Below the pieces are notes generated by a model, which saw only the letters and a program-made list of their open reading frames with translations, made no database searches and was not told the origin of the DNA. A stretch of 64,000 bases of DNA, taken from NCBI GenBank assembly GCA_016717305.1, contig JADKFY010000002.1, positions 186,001-250,000 on the forward strand. Reading direction: 5' to 3'. Shown one piece after another: positions 55,650 to 64,000 of the stretch. Position 1 is the first letter of the stretch; each line of letters starts with the position of its first letter. This stretch comes from Flavobacteriales bacterium. GTDB lineage: Bacteria; Bacteroidota; Bacteroidia; Flavobacteriales_F; PHOS-HE28. Made by a program: the position numbers and the translations under genes.

Positions 55650-56616
55650 GTGTCGTGGTCGTTTCAATGATATAACGCGGCCGACGTTTTACCTCTTTGT
55701 AGATCTTGCCGATGTATTCCCCGATCACTCCCAAGCTGACCATGTTGATGGCGGAGAACGTGGTGAGCATGAGGGCAAGACTGGCCCACCCTTGAATGGG
55801 GTTGCCGCGCCATGCTGCCCACAGGATCCACACGCCGACCAAGCTGGCCACCAGGAACATGATCAACCCTACGTAGAACACCATTCGAAGGGGGGTGGTG
55901 GTGAAGGAAGTGATCCCTTGCCATGCTAGGCTCATGAGCTTCCCGTAGGAATACTTGGACTCGCCAGCGTGCCGATCCAAGCGGGTGAAATGGACCTCTG
56001 TACTCGGATAGCCTATCAATGGGAACAAGCCACGGAGGTACACATTCACCTCGTGGAACCGCTCCAGATCGGCGATCACGCGGGCATCGGCACTTCGAAA
56101 ATCGGCATGGCCCTCGATCGTCCGGCGATTCATGGCACGCATGACCTTATAGAAGAAGTGTGCGGCAATGCGTTTGGGGAGAACATCGACATGGCGTTCC
56201 AAGCGAACTCCATAGACCACACGCTTTCCCAAGTGGTGTTGCCGCATCATTTCAGAGATCACCGACACATCATCCTGTAGGTCCGCATCGATCGTCACCA
56301 GGATCTCGGCTTCATGGTGGTTGCCAAGTAGGCCGGCCATCAAAGCATTCGGGTGGCCGAAGTTGGCGCTGAACTTGATGCCGCGCACACGCTTATCCGC
56401 TTGAGCTGTTTGGAGGATCTCCTCCCACGTACCATCTCGACTTCCGTCGTCCACGCAGCAGAGGTAGCTCTCCGTGGACACCAGACCGTTCTTCGCCATG
56501 TTGTCCAGTTCGAGAAGCAATACGCCAGCGGTATGTCCGATGACTCCCTGTTCGTTGTAACAAGGGATCACGATACAGACCTTGAACGGAGGGTGGGGAT
56601 GAGGTGTTGGATCCAC
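55639..56616 (-). CDS. Glycosyltransferase family 2 with two C-terminal membrane helices (GtrB-like)
   Basis: The 325-aa protein has the GT-A motifs KVCIVIPCYNEQGVIGHTAG, YLCCVDDGSRDGTWEEILQT, FSANFGHPNALMAGLLGNHH, TIDADLQDDVSVISEMM and the family block ESKYSYGKLMSLAWQGITSF. Two transmembrane helices follow (MVFYVGLIMFLVASLVGVWI, LALMLTTFSAINMVSLGVIG) and the tail GEYIGKIYKEVKRRPRYIIE, diagnostic of GtrB/ArnC-like polyprenyl-phosphate glycosyltransferases. It is the first gene of the minus-strand group with the methyltransferases and is divergent from the GT39-like gene at 56782. Confidence 0.93.
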   Translation of the reverse strand: MDPTPHPHPPFKVCIVIPCYNEQGVIGHTAGVLLLELDNMAKNGLVSTESYLCCVDDGSRDGTWEEILQTAQADKRVRGIKFSANFGHPNALMAGLLGNHHEAEILVTIDADLQDDVSVISEMMRQHHLGKRVVYGVRLERHVDVLPKRIAAHFFYKVMRAMNRRTIEGHADFRSADARVIADLERFHEVNVYLRGLFPLIGYPSTEVHFTRLDRHAGESKYSYGKLMSLAWQGITSFTTTPLRMVFYVGLIMFLVASLVGVWILWAAWRGNPIQGWASLALMLTTFSAINMVSLGVIGEYIGKIYKEVKRRPRYIIETTTTHGG

Positions 56617-56781
56617 AGGTAGTTAATGGTGGCCGAAGATAGCTTTCAGCAATAGGATGGGTGATACGCTGCAATAATTCGTTTTTGATGGGCACGGAGG
56701 TAATGTGACGCTGGATAATCCTCAAATTCGCGGCAACCAGATCGAACAGAGACCGTCTTCGTTGCTTACCGCTCACGGATC

Positions 56782-58209
56782 ATGTCCAACCTTCCAGTTC
56801 ATCTCCATCGTATCCTGGACGACCGCCGCACGACCATTGCGCTGGTGGTCCTGAACGTTCTTGTGACCTGTGTGATCTTATGGGCATCACGCAGCACCAT
56901 TCTTTCAGATACGTGGTCCTACTTGGGATTGGCCGAAGGGCTCCTACACGGTGAGTTCAGCATGTGGTGGCCTTTGGAAACGGAACACCCTGATACGTTT
57001 CGGACCCCAGGATATCCGCTCTTCGTAGCATTCTTCATAAGTGTATTTGGCAATTGGAAAACCACCTTGGGGGCACATTTCGTGCTCTACTGGCTCGCAC
57101 TTTACTGGACCTTGAAAGTTGCCGAACGCTTCGATGCCAGTAGGGTAGTACGCAACCTAATCCTGTTGCTGTTGGTCCCAATGATCAATGTGCCCTATTA
57201 CATCGGGCAACTCTATACGGAGATCCCTGTTTTGGCCGCTATCGCACTCACCTTGTTGGTCATTGCTCGGCGGGGACCTGTGAAATGGTATGACCCATTG
57301 GTGCTCGGTTTGTTGTTCGGCTTTATCTACCAGTGCAAACCGATATTCCTGTTGTTTCCATTCGGCTATACGCTGCTCTCTATTTTCTTCGATCGGGCCT
57401 TACCGAACATCAAGGGGAACATCGTAATGCTTGTGGTCTTTGGCGCAACAGTGCTACCGTACGTGCTCTGGAATTACTCGAATCACGGTGTCTTCAAGGC
57501 CACCCCGTTGGAAGGTGCGGGCAGCTACATGCACATTGGGTACTGGGCCGGGAAGACCCCGGGCTATACGGACCGGTTCTATCTCCAGAACTTCATGGGC
57601 GATGAGCTCATTCGTTTCACCCCCGAGGATTCGATCCCTGCCCACATCAAGGAGTACGAGCTGGAATGGGCCGGGTTCAAGGAGAAGTTGGCTCCATTTT
57701 TCACTTCCAAGGACAGCGCAATGCGGGCTGCGGCAACGCTGATGCCGTATCCAGCAGAAGGTACATATAGCACTGCCTATACCCTGGAGCGCGAACGACT
57801 GCTGTTCCAAAGTACCATGGAGCACTATCGTAAGGACCCTTTGTATGTTCTCGCATACAAGTCGTATTCGGCCGTCCGGTTATGGGTCATTGGCATCCAA
57901 CGGAAAGATTTCCAACAAGCATCAGTGATGCAGAAGGTGCAGATGATCTACGCGACCGCCAGCACAGGTGGCCTGTTCCTGCTCGGTATCATCCTGGTGC
58001 CATGGGCCTTTTTAAAGGGTGCATTGCAAATTCGTGCAACTTGGCCCTTGGTGGCCTACTTGCTCTACTTCGGCGTGATGCACGTGCCTTTCACCATCCA
58101 GGCCCGCTACACCACATCGGTAAGGTTCGTATTCTTGACCCTCTTGGCCTTGGCCATCCATGCGCTTTGGGCACGCAGGGGGCAAGTGCCGACGCAAGCT
58201 TCTGCATAG
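56782..58209 (+). CDS. GT39-like polytopic glycosyltransferase
   Basis: The 475-aa protein has about ten transmembrane helices and an early extracytoplasmic loop with ILSDTWSYLGLAEGLLHGEF and PDTFRTPGYPLFVAFF, the Asp/RTPGYP pattern of the ArnT/PMT-like GT-C superfamily. Such enzymes use a polyprenyl-phosphate sugar donor on the outer side of the inner membrane, which fits the two GtrB-like donors made by neighbouring genes. The end (RYTTSVRFVFLTLLALAIHA) has the R.... pattern seen in related proteins. First gene of a plus-strand group running to galE. Confidence 0.85.
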   Translation: MSNLPVHLHRILDDRRTTIALVVLNVLVTCVILWASRSTILSDTWSYLGLAEGLLHGEFSMWWPLETEHPDTFRTPGYPLFVAFFISVFGNWKTTLGAHFVLYWLALYWTLKVAERFDASRVVRNLILLLLVPMINVPYYIGQLYTEIPVLAAIALTLLVIARRGPVKWYDPLVLGLLFGFIYQCKPIFLLFPFGYTLLSIFFDRALPNIKGNIVMLVVFGATVLPYVLWNYSNHGVFKATPLEGAGSYMHIGYWAGKTPGYTDRFYLQNFMGDELIRFTPEDSIPAHIKEYELEWAGFKEKLAPFFTSKDSAMRAAATLMPYPAEGTYSTAYTLERERLLFQSTMEHYRKDPLYVLAYKSYSAVRLWVIGIQRKDFQQASVMQKVQMIYATASTGGLFLLGIILVPWAFLKGALQIRATWPLVAYLLYFGVMHVPFTIQARYTTSVRFVFLTLLALAIHALWARRGQVPTQASA

Positions 58210-58330
58210 GTTGACATGAAGGATTGGACACGATGGAAGGCAGCGGAGGGAAAGGAAAATTGCCAAAGCGGACCTTTGTCCCTTCTTCATTCGGAGCTCT
58301 CAACGAATTCAGCATCCTCTCAAACCGCTC

Positions 58331-59848
58331 ATGATCCCGCTCTTTTGGGTTGAATATCACGGTGAAGTAGGGATCGACTATTGGGAGTACATGCTCTCGT
58401 TGCTCTACTTACTTTTCTTTTACATGTACTTCACCCGGCAGAAGAACATGCGCATGGTCGAGTCGCCAGAGTACAAATTCTACATCACGGGCCTCATGGC
58501 GAAGATGATGGGAGGGTTGGCGTTCAGTCTGGTCTACTTCTACTACTATCAAGGAGGTGATGCGCTTGTGTTCTTCTTAGGGGGTGTTGCAATGCGCAAC
58601 TTGGCCCTAGTGGAACCCCTCGAGTATCTCCGGCAAATGCTCGGTGACAACTCGTACCAGAGCTGGACCGCCTATACCTTCGATACGGCCAAGCCTTTCA
58701 AATATGTATTCTTCGATGATCGGACCTTTGCGGTGATCCGAGCGTCAAGCATATTGGCCTTTCTCACCTTCAAAAGCTTCCCGATCAGCAACCTGATGAT
58801 CGCGAGCGCCTCGTATTTTGGGATCTGGGCGTGCTACAGGACCTTTGTGAGCTATTTTCCTCAATTGGCCGGAAGACTGGCTACCGGTTTCCTGTTCATG
58901 CCATCATCGATCTTCTGGGGTTCGGCGATCCTCAAGGATACCTTTACGTTCAGTGCAGTGTGTTGGTGGGTCCATTCCGTGGATCAGTTGTTCTTCAAAC
59001 GAAAAACAACAGTGAGCCTGTGGTTCGCCGTGATCGCGAGTGCATTGGTCATGATCGCCATGAAGCCGTATATCTTCATGATACTTTTCCCCATGACCAT
59101 TCTTTGGCTCATGTATTTCCGCATGGTCGCGTTGAGGAACGTCCTTGTGAAATTCGTCATCGTCCCTCTTGCCGTGGCCATGGTTTTTGCCGTTTCATTG
59201 CTCGTTCTCACACGCTTGGGATCTTCATTCGACAAGTTCGCCTTGGACGGGGCGTTGCAGACGATCCAAGTTACACAAGGAGATCTGGTGAATGCGAGTG
59301 CTTATGGAAGTAATTCCTTCGATGTGGGAAAGATCGATGGCACATGGGGCTCTGTCCTTTCCAAATTCCCGGTAGCGACCAATGCTGCCTTGTTCAGGCC
59401 TTACATCTGGGAGTCGAACAACATGGTCATGGTACTGAGCGGGTTGGAGAATTTGTGGGTGTTGGGATTGACCCTATATGCATTCTATGTTGCAGGTCCC
59501 AAGTTCTTTTTCCGAGCCAGCCTCGGCATCCCGATCCTGATGATGTCGATGGCCTTTGCGCTGTTGTTCGCATTCATGGTGGGGGTCACCACTCCGAACT
59601 TCGGCGCATTGGTGCGCTTCAAGATCCCGATGGTGCCGTTCTACATCAGTTCACTGTTCATTATCATCTACCTGGCCAAGTTGAAGCGTAAGCGGGAGAA
59701 TCAAGGCCTCCGGTTCGACTTAAAGGGTTACCGGATGGGTACGGCGCATTTGCTCTTGAATGCCAAAGAGGAAACCAGTTCCAGGAAGAAGGGTCCGGAA
59801 GGGAAGCGATCGGTCGGTGGGCCGACCGGGCAGGGTCGACACCGATGA
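58331..59848 (+). CDS. Polytopic membrane protein, possible polysaccharide polymerase
   Basis: The 505-aa protein has 10 or more transmembrane helices and a basic cytoplasmic tail. I do not recognise a defined family. The arrangement resembles Wzy/O-antigen polymerase-type proteins: multiple helices, one long extracytoplasmic loop (about residues 285-365, GSSFDKFALDGALQTIQVTQ onward) and the block PSSIFWGSAILKDTFTFSAV before the middle helices. Its position between a GT39-like enzyme and a GT4 gene fits surface polymer assembly. Its stop overlaps the next start by four bases (ATGA). Confidence 0.65.
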   Translation: MIPLFWVEYHGEVGIDYWEYMLSLLYLLFFYMYFTRQKNMRMVESPEYKFYITGLMAKMMGGLAFSLVYFYYYQGGDALVFFLGGVAMRNLALVEPLEYLRQMLGDNSYQSWTAYTFDTAKPFKYVFFDDRTFAVIRASSILAFLTFKSFPISNLMIASASYFGIWACYRTFVSYFPQLAGRLATGFLFMPSSIFWGSAILKDTFTFSAVCWWVHSVDQLFFKRKTTVSLWFAVIASALVMIAMKPYIFMILFPMTILWLMYFRMVALRNVLVKFVIVPLAVAMVFAVSLLVLTRLGSSFDKFALDGALQTIQVTQGDLVNASAYGSNSFDVGKIDGTWGSVLSKFPVATNAALFRPYIWESNNMVMVLSGLENLWVLGLTLYAFYVAGPKFFFRASLGIPILMMSMAFALLFAFMVGVTTPNFGALVRFKIPMVPFYISSLFIIIYLAKLKRKRENQGLRFDLKGYRMGTAHLLLNAKEETSSRKKGPEGKRSVGGPTGQGRHR

Positions 59849-61083
59849 TCAACGAACCACTGCAGGCTTCAAGTTCCGGGACACCGAGGCAGGTCCTCGT
59901 GCTCACCTATTGGTGTTGGGATGAGGCTTTGGTACAGACCTTCACCTTGCCGTATGTGCGGATCATGTTGAAGGTATTGCCGCCTGGTAGCACCGTTCAT
60001 CTGGTCACTTTGGAGAAGGGTGGGTTCACAGCCGGTCCGCAGCTACGGGAACCGGGTATTATTGGCCATCCTGTCCGGTATAGACCATGCGGGGTGCGCG
60101 GAATCGGAATGATCATGACCCTCGTGTGGCAATTGATCGGCTTGGTTCGCGAATACAAGGTGGACACCGTCCACGCATGGTGTACCCCGGCTGGTATGAT
60201 CGGCTATCTCGTCTCGCTGCTTACCCGACGAACCTTGGTGATCGATAGCTACGAGCCACACGCGGAAGCCATGGTTGAGAATGGAACGTGGTCCCGAAAA
60301 GGCATCGCTTTCCGGGTACTCTTCTGGTTCGAACGAGCGCAGACACGAAAGGCACGAGCTGTGATCGCGGCAGCCTCCGGAATGCGCGAATATGCACTCA
60401 GCGCGTATGGACATGTTCCCAAGGAATTCCATGTAAAGCCAGCTTGTGTCGATCTCGGACTGTTCGGGCTGGCGAATTTGAAGCGACCTGAATTGATCGA
60501 GCGATATGGCCTACAGGGGAAGTTGGTGTTGGTCTATGCTGGAAAATTCGGGGGCATCTACTGGGGCCAGGAAGTGTTCGATCTCATTCGCGTAGCGCTT
60601 GATCATTGGGGAGAACGACTTCACGTACTGTTGCTTACGGGGCATCCCGAACCAGAACTGCGCACATTCATGGAGCGCGCGGGTCTGCCAAGGGCGCTGT
60701 TCACTATTCAACATGTTCCCCATGCGGAGGTCCCGGACCATATGGGGTTGGGGGATGTGGCACTTACCCCGGTTCGGCCTGTTCCTACAAAACGATATTG
60801 TACACCGATCAAGGATGGGGAGTATTGGGCGCTCGGTCTTCCTGTGGTCATCACACCGGGGATCTCCGATGATTCGGACATCATTCGGGTCCATGGGATC
60901 GGGGCTGTCCTTGCTGATGGAACAACACGATCCTACGAAGTTGCCGTGAATGAGGTGGATGCCTTGTTGAGAAAATACTCAAGGCAGGAGCTATACCTTC
61001 GTATCAGGCCCGTTGCCGAAAAATATCGCCACTTTCGCATTGCCGAAGCGGTCTATATGAATATCTATGGAAAAGCGGAATAA
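59845..61083 (+). CDS. Glycosyltransferase family 4
   Basis: The 412-aa protein has a GT-B fold. N-terminal region: QVLVLTYWCWDEALVQTFTL, VDTVHAWCTPAGMIGYLVSL, RTLVIDSYEPHAEAMVENG; C-terminal donor domain: KLVLVYAGKFGGIYWGQEVF, FTIQHVPHAEVPDHMGLGDV and the E/D block PIKDGEYWALGLPVVITPGI. Acceptor and donor unknown. It overlaps the previous gene by four bases and galE by 17, so translation is coupled along the group. Confidence 0.88.
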   Translation: MINEPLQASSSGTPRQVLVLTYWCWDEALVQTFTLPYVRIMLKVLPPGSTVHLVTLEKGGFTAGPQLREPGIIGHPVRYRPCGVRGIGMIMTLVWQLIGLVREYKVDTVHAWCTPAGMIGYLVSLLTRRTLVIDSYEPHAEAMVENGTWSRKGIAFRVLFWFERAQTRKARAVIAAASGMREYALSAYGHVPKEFHVKPACVDLGLFGLANLKRPELIERYGLQGKLVLVYAGKFGGIYWGQEVFDLIRVALDHWGERLHVLLLTGHPEPELRTFMERAGLPRALFTIQHVPHAEVPDHMGLGDVALTPVRPVPTKRYCTPIKDGEYWALGLPVVITPGISDDSDIIRVHGIGAVLADGTTRSYEVAVNEVDALLRKYSRQELYLRIRPVAEKYRHFRIAEAVYMNIYGKAE

Positions 61084-62104
61084 GGTCTTGGTAACAGGCG
61101 GTGCAGGCTATATCGGATCCCATACCTTGATCGAGTTGTTGGAGCATACCGACACGGAAGTTGTCTCAGTGGACAACTTCTCCAATTCGGACCGTACGGT
61201 CTTCGATCGTATCGAGCAGATCACCGGACGTCGGGTACTTAACCACGAAGTGGACCTTTGCGACCGAGAGGCTGTGGCTCGGCTGCTGGATATGGAGAAG
61301 GGCGTCACCGGGGTGATCCATTTCGCAGCGTTCAAATCCGTTCCGGAATCGGTCACCGATCCACACAAGTATTATCACAACAACATTGCCTCACTGCTCA
61401 CTTTGCTTGAAGGTTGCGTTGCACACGGTGTGGAACGGTTCATATTTTCGTCCTCATGTTCGGTGTACGGGAACATCGATCAATTGCCCGTTGGGGAGGA
61501 TACCCCGTTGGGTAAGGCCGAGTCCCCATACGGCTACACCAAGCAGATCGGTGAGCGTATCATCGAGGACTATGCGCGGAACAACCCGGCAATGCGGTTC
61601 ATCGCTTTGCGTTATTTCAATCCGGTGGGTGCCCATGCCTCAGGCCTCAATGGCGAAGCGCCTTTGAATCCACCTAGTAGTCTAGTGCCGGTCATTACAC
61701 GCACCGCCATTGGCAAGCGTCCCAGTATGGTAGTATATGGCAGCGATTATGCTACGCGCGATGGATCATGTGTACGCGATTATGTCCATGTATCTGATAT
61801 CGCTGCGGCCCATGTGAAAGCCTTGGACTATGCAAGAAGTACGATGGACGAACCGTACGCCATTTTCAATTTGGGAACAGGTGAAGGGGTCAGCGTTCTG
61901 GAGGCCATTGCAGCTTTCGGATCCGTTAGTGGGGTCCACTTGAATTACACCGTTGGGCCACGACGGGATGGTGATGTTGGCGCGATCTATTCGGACACCA
62001 CGCGGTCCCGCGAAGTACTTGGTTGGAAGGCCCAGCGGGATCTGAACGAGATGATGGCTTCCGCTTGGAAGTGGGAGCGTCAACTGGCCAGTGAAGGGAT
62101 GTGA
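61067..62104 (+). CDS. galE: UDP-glucose 4-epimerase
   Basis: GalE interconverts UDP-glucose and UDP-galactose (or the N-acetyl forms), supplying sugars for the neighbouring glycosyltransferases. The 345-aa protein has the NAD-binding loop VTGGAGYIGSHTLIELLEHT, VIHFAAFKSVPESV, the catalytic Ser region FSSSCSVYGN and Tyr-x3-Lys as YGYTKQIGERI, then RYFNPVGAHASGLNGEAP and DGSCVRDYVHVSDIAAAHV. The length is normal. It ends the plus-strand group and is convergent with the GT2 gene four bases away. Confidence 0.96.
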   Translation: MEKRNKVLVTGGAGYIGSHTLIELLEHTDTEVVSVDNFSNSDRTVFDRIEQITGRRVLNHEVDLCDREAVARLLDMEKGVTGVIHFAAFKSVPESVTDPHKYYHNNIASLLTLLEGCVAHGVERFIFSSSCSVYGNIDQLPVGEDTPLGKAESPYGYTKQIGERIIEDYARNNPAMRFIALRYFNPVGAHASGLNGEAPLNPPSSLVPVITRTAIGKRPSMVVYGSDYATRDGSCVRDYVHVSDIAAAHVKALDYARSTMDEPYAIFNLGTGEGVSVLEAIAAFGSVSGVHLNYTVGPRRDGDVGAIYSDTTRSREVLGWKAQRDLNEMMASAWKWERQLASEGM

Positions 62105-62108
62105 TCTT

Positions 62109-62975
62109 TCAATCCGTTCGTAAGAATGGGCGAAGGAGCAAGGTTGGTCGCCGGATCAACGCCTTCACGAACCAAGGAATGGCTTTCGCCGGTTTCCCTG
62201 CTTTCTTCCACCAACTTCCACCTATGGCCCAATAAGCATTGGCATACGCATAGCGCAGAAAGTCACGGTCCTTCAACAATCCATTGCGCTCAGCCTTGGC
62301 GAAAAGGTAGAGGTGGTCCTTTTGATACAATGCGATGTTACGGCTCATGCTGCCCGACAGAACACGGTATCCGTTCAACGCTTCTGGTACGCGCGTGTAG
62401 GTGTGCGCGCTGGCCAGACTTAGGGCGATGTCCTGATCCGCGGAATTCGAGAGGTTCACATCGAAGCGGATGCCGGCGTCGAAACAGTTTCTGTGGGCCA
62501 TTATGTTGCTGCTGATCCCCGGAATGCCGATCCCTCTTCCCGACAGGATCTTGCGTACCACATCGCCATCCGTGCCCGTCTCGCGCAGTACGGGGCGCAT
62601 TTCAGCATCACACTGCCAGATATCGCTATACACCCAATCCACCTTGGCTGCGCGGATGGCGTTCATCTTCACGCGCAGGCTGTCCGGTGAGAGCATGGCA
62701 TCGTCGGCGTCCAAAAAGGCGATGTACGTTCCACTTGCATTGTCCAAACCGGTATTGCGGGCGGCGCTCACACCGGCATTCGACTTATCTATCACCTTGA
62801 TACGCGGATCATCAATACCGCGCGCAATAGTTGACGTATCGTCCGTGGAGCCGTCGTTCACCAAGATGAGTTCCCAACTCTGCTCGGTCTGCGCCTGTAC
62901 GGACCGAACGGCCTCAGCGATCCACCGCTCCGCGTTGTATGCAGGTATGATTACGGAGATCAGTGGTATATCCAT
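62109..62975 (-). CDS. Glycosyltransferase family 2
   Basis: The 288-aa protein is a soluble GT-A enzyme: PLISVIIPAYNAERWIAEAV, LILVNDGSTDDTSTIARGID, KVIDKSNAGVSAARNTGLDN, and the DxD region IAFLDADDAMLSPDSLRVKM. The C-terminal part contains WVYSDIWQCDAEMRPVLRET and SADQDIALSLASA (the metal/acceptor block of this group). It has no membrane anchor. It probably adds a sugar in the surface glycan pathway, together with the neighbouring GT4 gene upstream on the same strand. Confidence 0.92.
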   Translation of the reverse strand: MDIPLISVIIPAYNAERWIAEAVRSVQAQTEQSWELILVNDGSTDDTSTIARGIDDPRIKVIDKSNAGVSAARNTGLDNASGTYIAFLDADDAMLSPDSLRVKMNAIRAAKVDWVYSDIWQCDAEMRPVLRETGTDGDVVRKILSGRGIGIPGISSNIMAHRNCFDAGIRFDVNLSNSADQDIALSLASAHTYTRVPEALNGYRVLSGSMSRNIALYQKDHLYLFAKAERNGLLKDRDFLRYAYANAYWAIGGSWWKKAGKPAKAIPWFVKALIRRPTLLLRPFLRTD

Positions 62976-62990
62976 TTTGGATGTGTCGCT

Positions 62991-64000
62991 CTAGACCTCG
63001 GACCGTAGTACGACCTTGTAAATTGTCGAGATCTTTTGACTGATCGCCGCAGCGGAGAATTTCGGAGCGGCCGCCTCAGCGATCACGGCCCGATCGAATC
63101 GATCCTTGGTCCGCATGCATTCCATCAACGCATCTGCTAAGGCCTGAGGGTCGCTTACAGGTACCAGGATCCCGTTCGATGCATCGATCAGTTCAGGCAC
63201 ACCATTGACGTTCATCGAAACCACGGGTGTGCCGCAACAGAGGCTTTCGATCACCACACAGGGCAGATTGTCTGCATGCGTTGGCAGTACAAAGAGGTGG
63301 CTTTGCTGCATGAGGTAGGCCATGGACTGCTTGTCCTGATAGCCCGGGAAGCTGATATCCACGTGTGGTAATTCCAGTTTACAGCGTTCCATGATGACCT
63401 CATAATCCGGCCCATATCCCACCCAATCGATAACGCACCGATCGGAAAGCGCTGGAGGTAGTAGAGCGATCGCATTGATGAACACATCGTGGTCCTTTGG
63501 AGGACGCCAAACCGCCGCCAGCATAATCCGGAAAGGCTCGTCTGGCGGGCTTTTGGTAGGTTTGAATGCGTCGGCGGCCACATTATGGATCACGGTCAGT
63601 TTCTCCATTGGCACGTCGAAATCAGTGTTCAGAACGTGCGAGAGGTCATTGGAAACGGGCATCACCATGCGGATGTTGGGGTGCTTGAACCAATTCCGGA
63701 TCTGGGATCGTTGGTTTTGCTCCACGGTAGGTGGCAATTGCCGAATGCCAAGGTGATAGAATGAATTGTGTTCCGTTACCACCACTGGCAGATCCAATTT
63801 CTTGGCTGTGGCCAAAACGTGTTCGGTCACTTCGGTCCGTACATGGATGTGGATCAACGCGAACGGTTCTTCCTTATGCCATTGGGGAATGATGCGCTTG
63901 TAGTACTGACGAACGAGCCGCTCAGCAAGTTCAAAGCGACGGAGCGGTGTAAGGATGATCGCACGATGCACGAGTAGGCCATCTTCAAAAGCTGAGGATA
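62991..64000 (-). CDS. Glycosyltransferase family 4, N-terminus beyond the window
   Basis: The frame is open to the window edge at 64000 (SSAFEDGLLVHRAIILTPLR at the visible start), so the gene is partial; a GTG at 63971 is not a convincing start. Visible motifs are LIHIHVRTEVTEHVLATAKK, VVTEHNSFYHLG, VMPVSNDLSHVL, FRIMLAAVWRPPKDHDVFIN, WVGYGPDYEVIMERC, DISFPGYQDKQSMAYLMQQS and CVVIESLCCGTPVVSMNVNG with the GT4 EX7E-like signature. It ends 15 bases before the GT2 gene and is probably in one operon with it. Confidence 0.92.
   Translation of the reverse strand, partial: SSAFEDGLLVHRAIILTPLRRFELAERLVRQYYKRIIPQWHKEEPFALIHIHVRTEVTEHVLATAKKLDLPVVVTEHNSFYHLGIRQLPPTVEQNQRSQIRNWFKHPNIRMVMPVSNDLSHVLNTDFDVPMEKLTVIHNVAADAFKPTKSPPDEPFRIMLAAVWRPPKDHDVFINAIALLPPALSDRCVIDWVGYGPDYEVIMERCKLELPHVDISFPGYQDKQSMAYLMQQSHLFVLPTHADNLPCVVIESLCCGTPVVSMNVNGVPELIDASNGILVPVSDPQALADALMECMRTKDRFDRAVIAEAAAPKFSAAAISQKISTIYKVVLRSEV

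Overview
The window reads as chromosome of a moderately high-GC Bacteroidota bacterium, most likely in or near Flavobacteriales. The evidence is a SusC/SusD pair, secreted proteins with type IX secretion (T9SS) type A and type B C-terminal sorting domains, a FISUMP-domain protein, many lipoproteins, the phylum-typical families DUF4834, DUF4783 and DUF4199, and a CarB that ends at the short C-terminus without a methylglyoxal-synthase-like domain. I see no tRNA, rRNA, CRISPR array, transposase or integrase.

Layout. 1-4.5 kb: the 3' part of carB (carbamoyl-phosphate synthase large subunit), followed by two further copies of the carB 3' end, each separated from the previous one by an inserted gene. 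The first insert is an interrupted lipoprotein gene; the second is a DUF1016/YhcG PDDEXK nuclease gene flanked upstream by a perfect 30-bp palindrome, a close relative of which lies inside the nuclease gene itself. This looks like repeated integration at the 3' end of carB and is the most unusual structure in the window. 4.5-9 kb: accessory, more AT-rich genes (small membrane ORF, hypothetical protein, FISUMP protein, lipoproteins, a decayed RelE-type toxin). 9-17.8 kb: small regulators and membrane proteins (LuxR-type, DUF4199, DUF389, HExxH membrane protein, TspO-like) and a membrane-anchored winged-helix regulator divergent from a TonB-domain lipoprotein. 17.8-28 kb: susCD followed by a divergent run of secreted proteins (PNGase F-like, LamG, beta-helix, triple-repeat protein), then an AlkD-type repair protein. 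28.6-38.3 kb: a T9SS type B protein, a lipoprotein, MsrA, a large pappalysin-type metalloprotease and a DEAD-box RNA helicase. 38.4-46.4 kb and 52.9-64 kb: cell-surface polysaccharide and glycosylation genes (YfhO-type protein, glycosyltransferases, flippase, methyltransferases, a polymerase-like membrane protein, GalE). These surround a conserved housekeeping operon at 46.4-52.3 kb (DUF4783, nadC, yihY, M1 peptidase, DUF2147) with rlmH divergent from it.

Sequence quality. Eight frame breaks in otherwise intact conserved genes (two in carB, one each in the TonB-domain gene, susC, yfhO, a glycosyltransferase, DUF2147 and yihY) are explained by changes of one base in short homopolymers, or of two bases in a TG run. 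I read these as probable residual long-read errors and describe each gene as one unit. The carB 3'-end copies, the nonsense codon in the first inserted gene and the RelE remnant are not explained that way.
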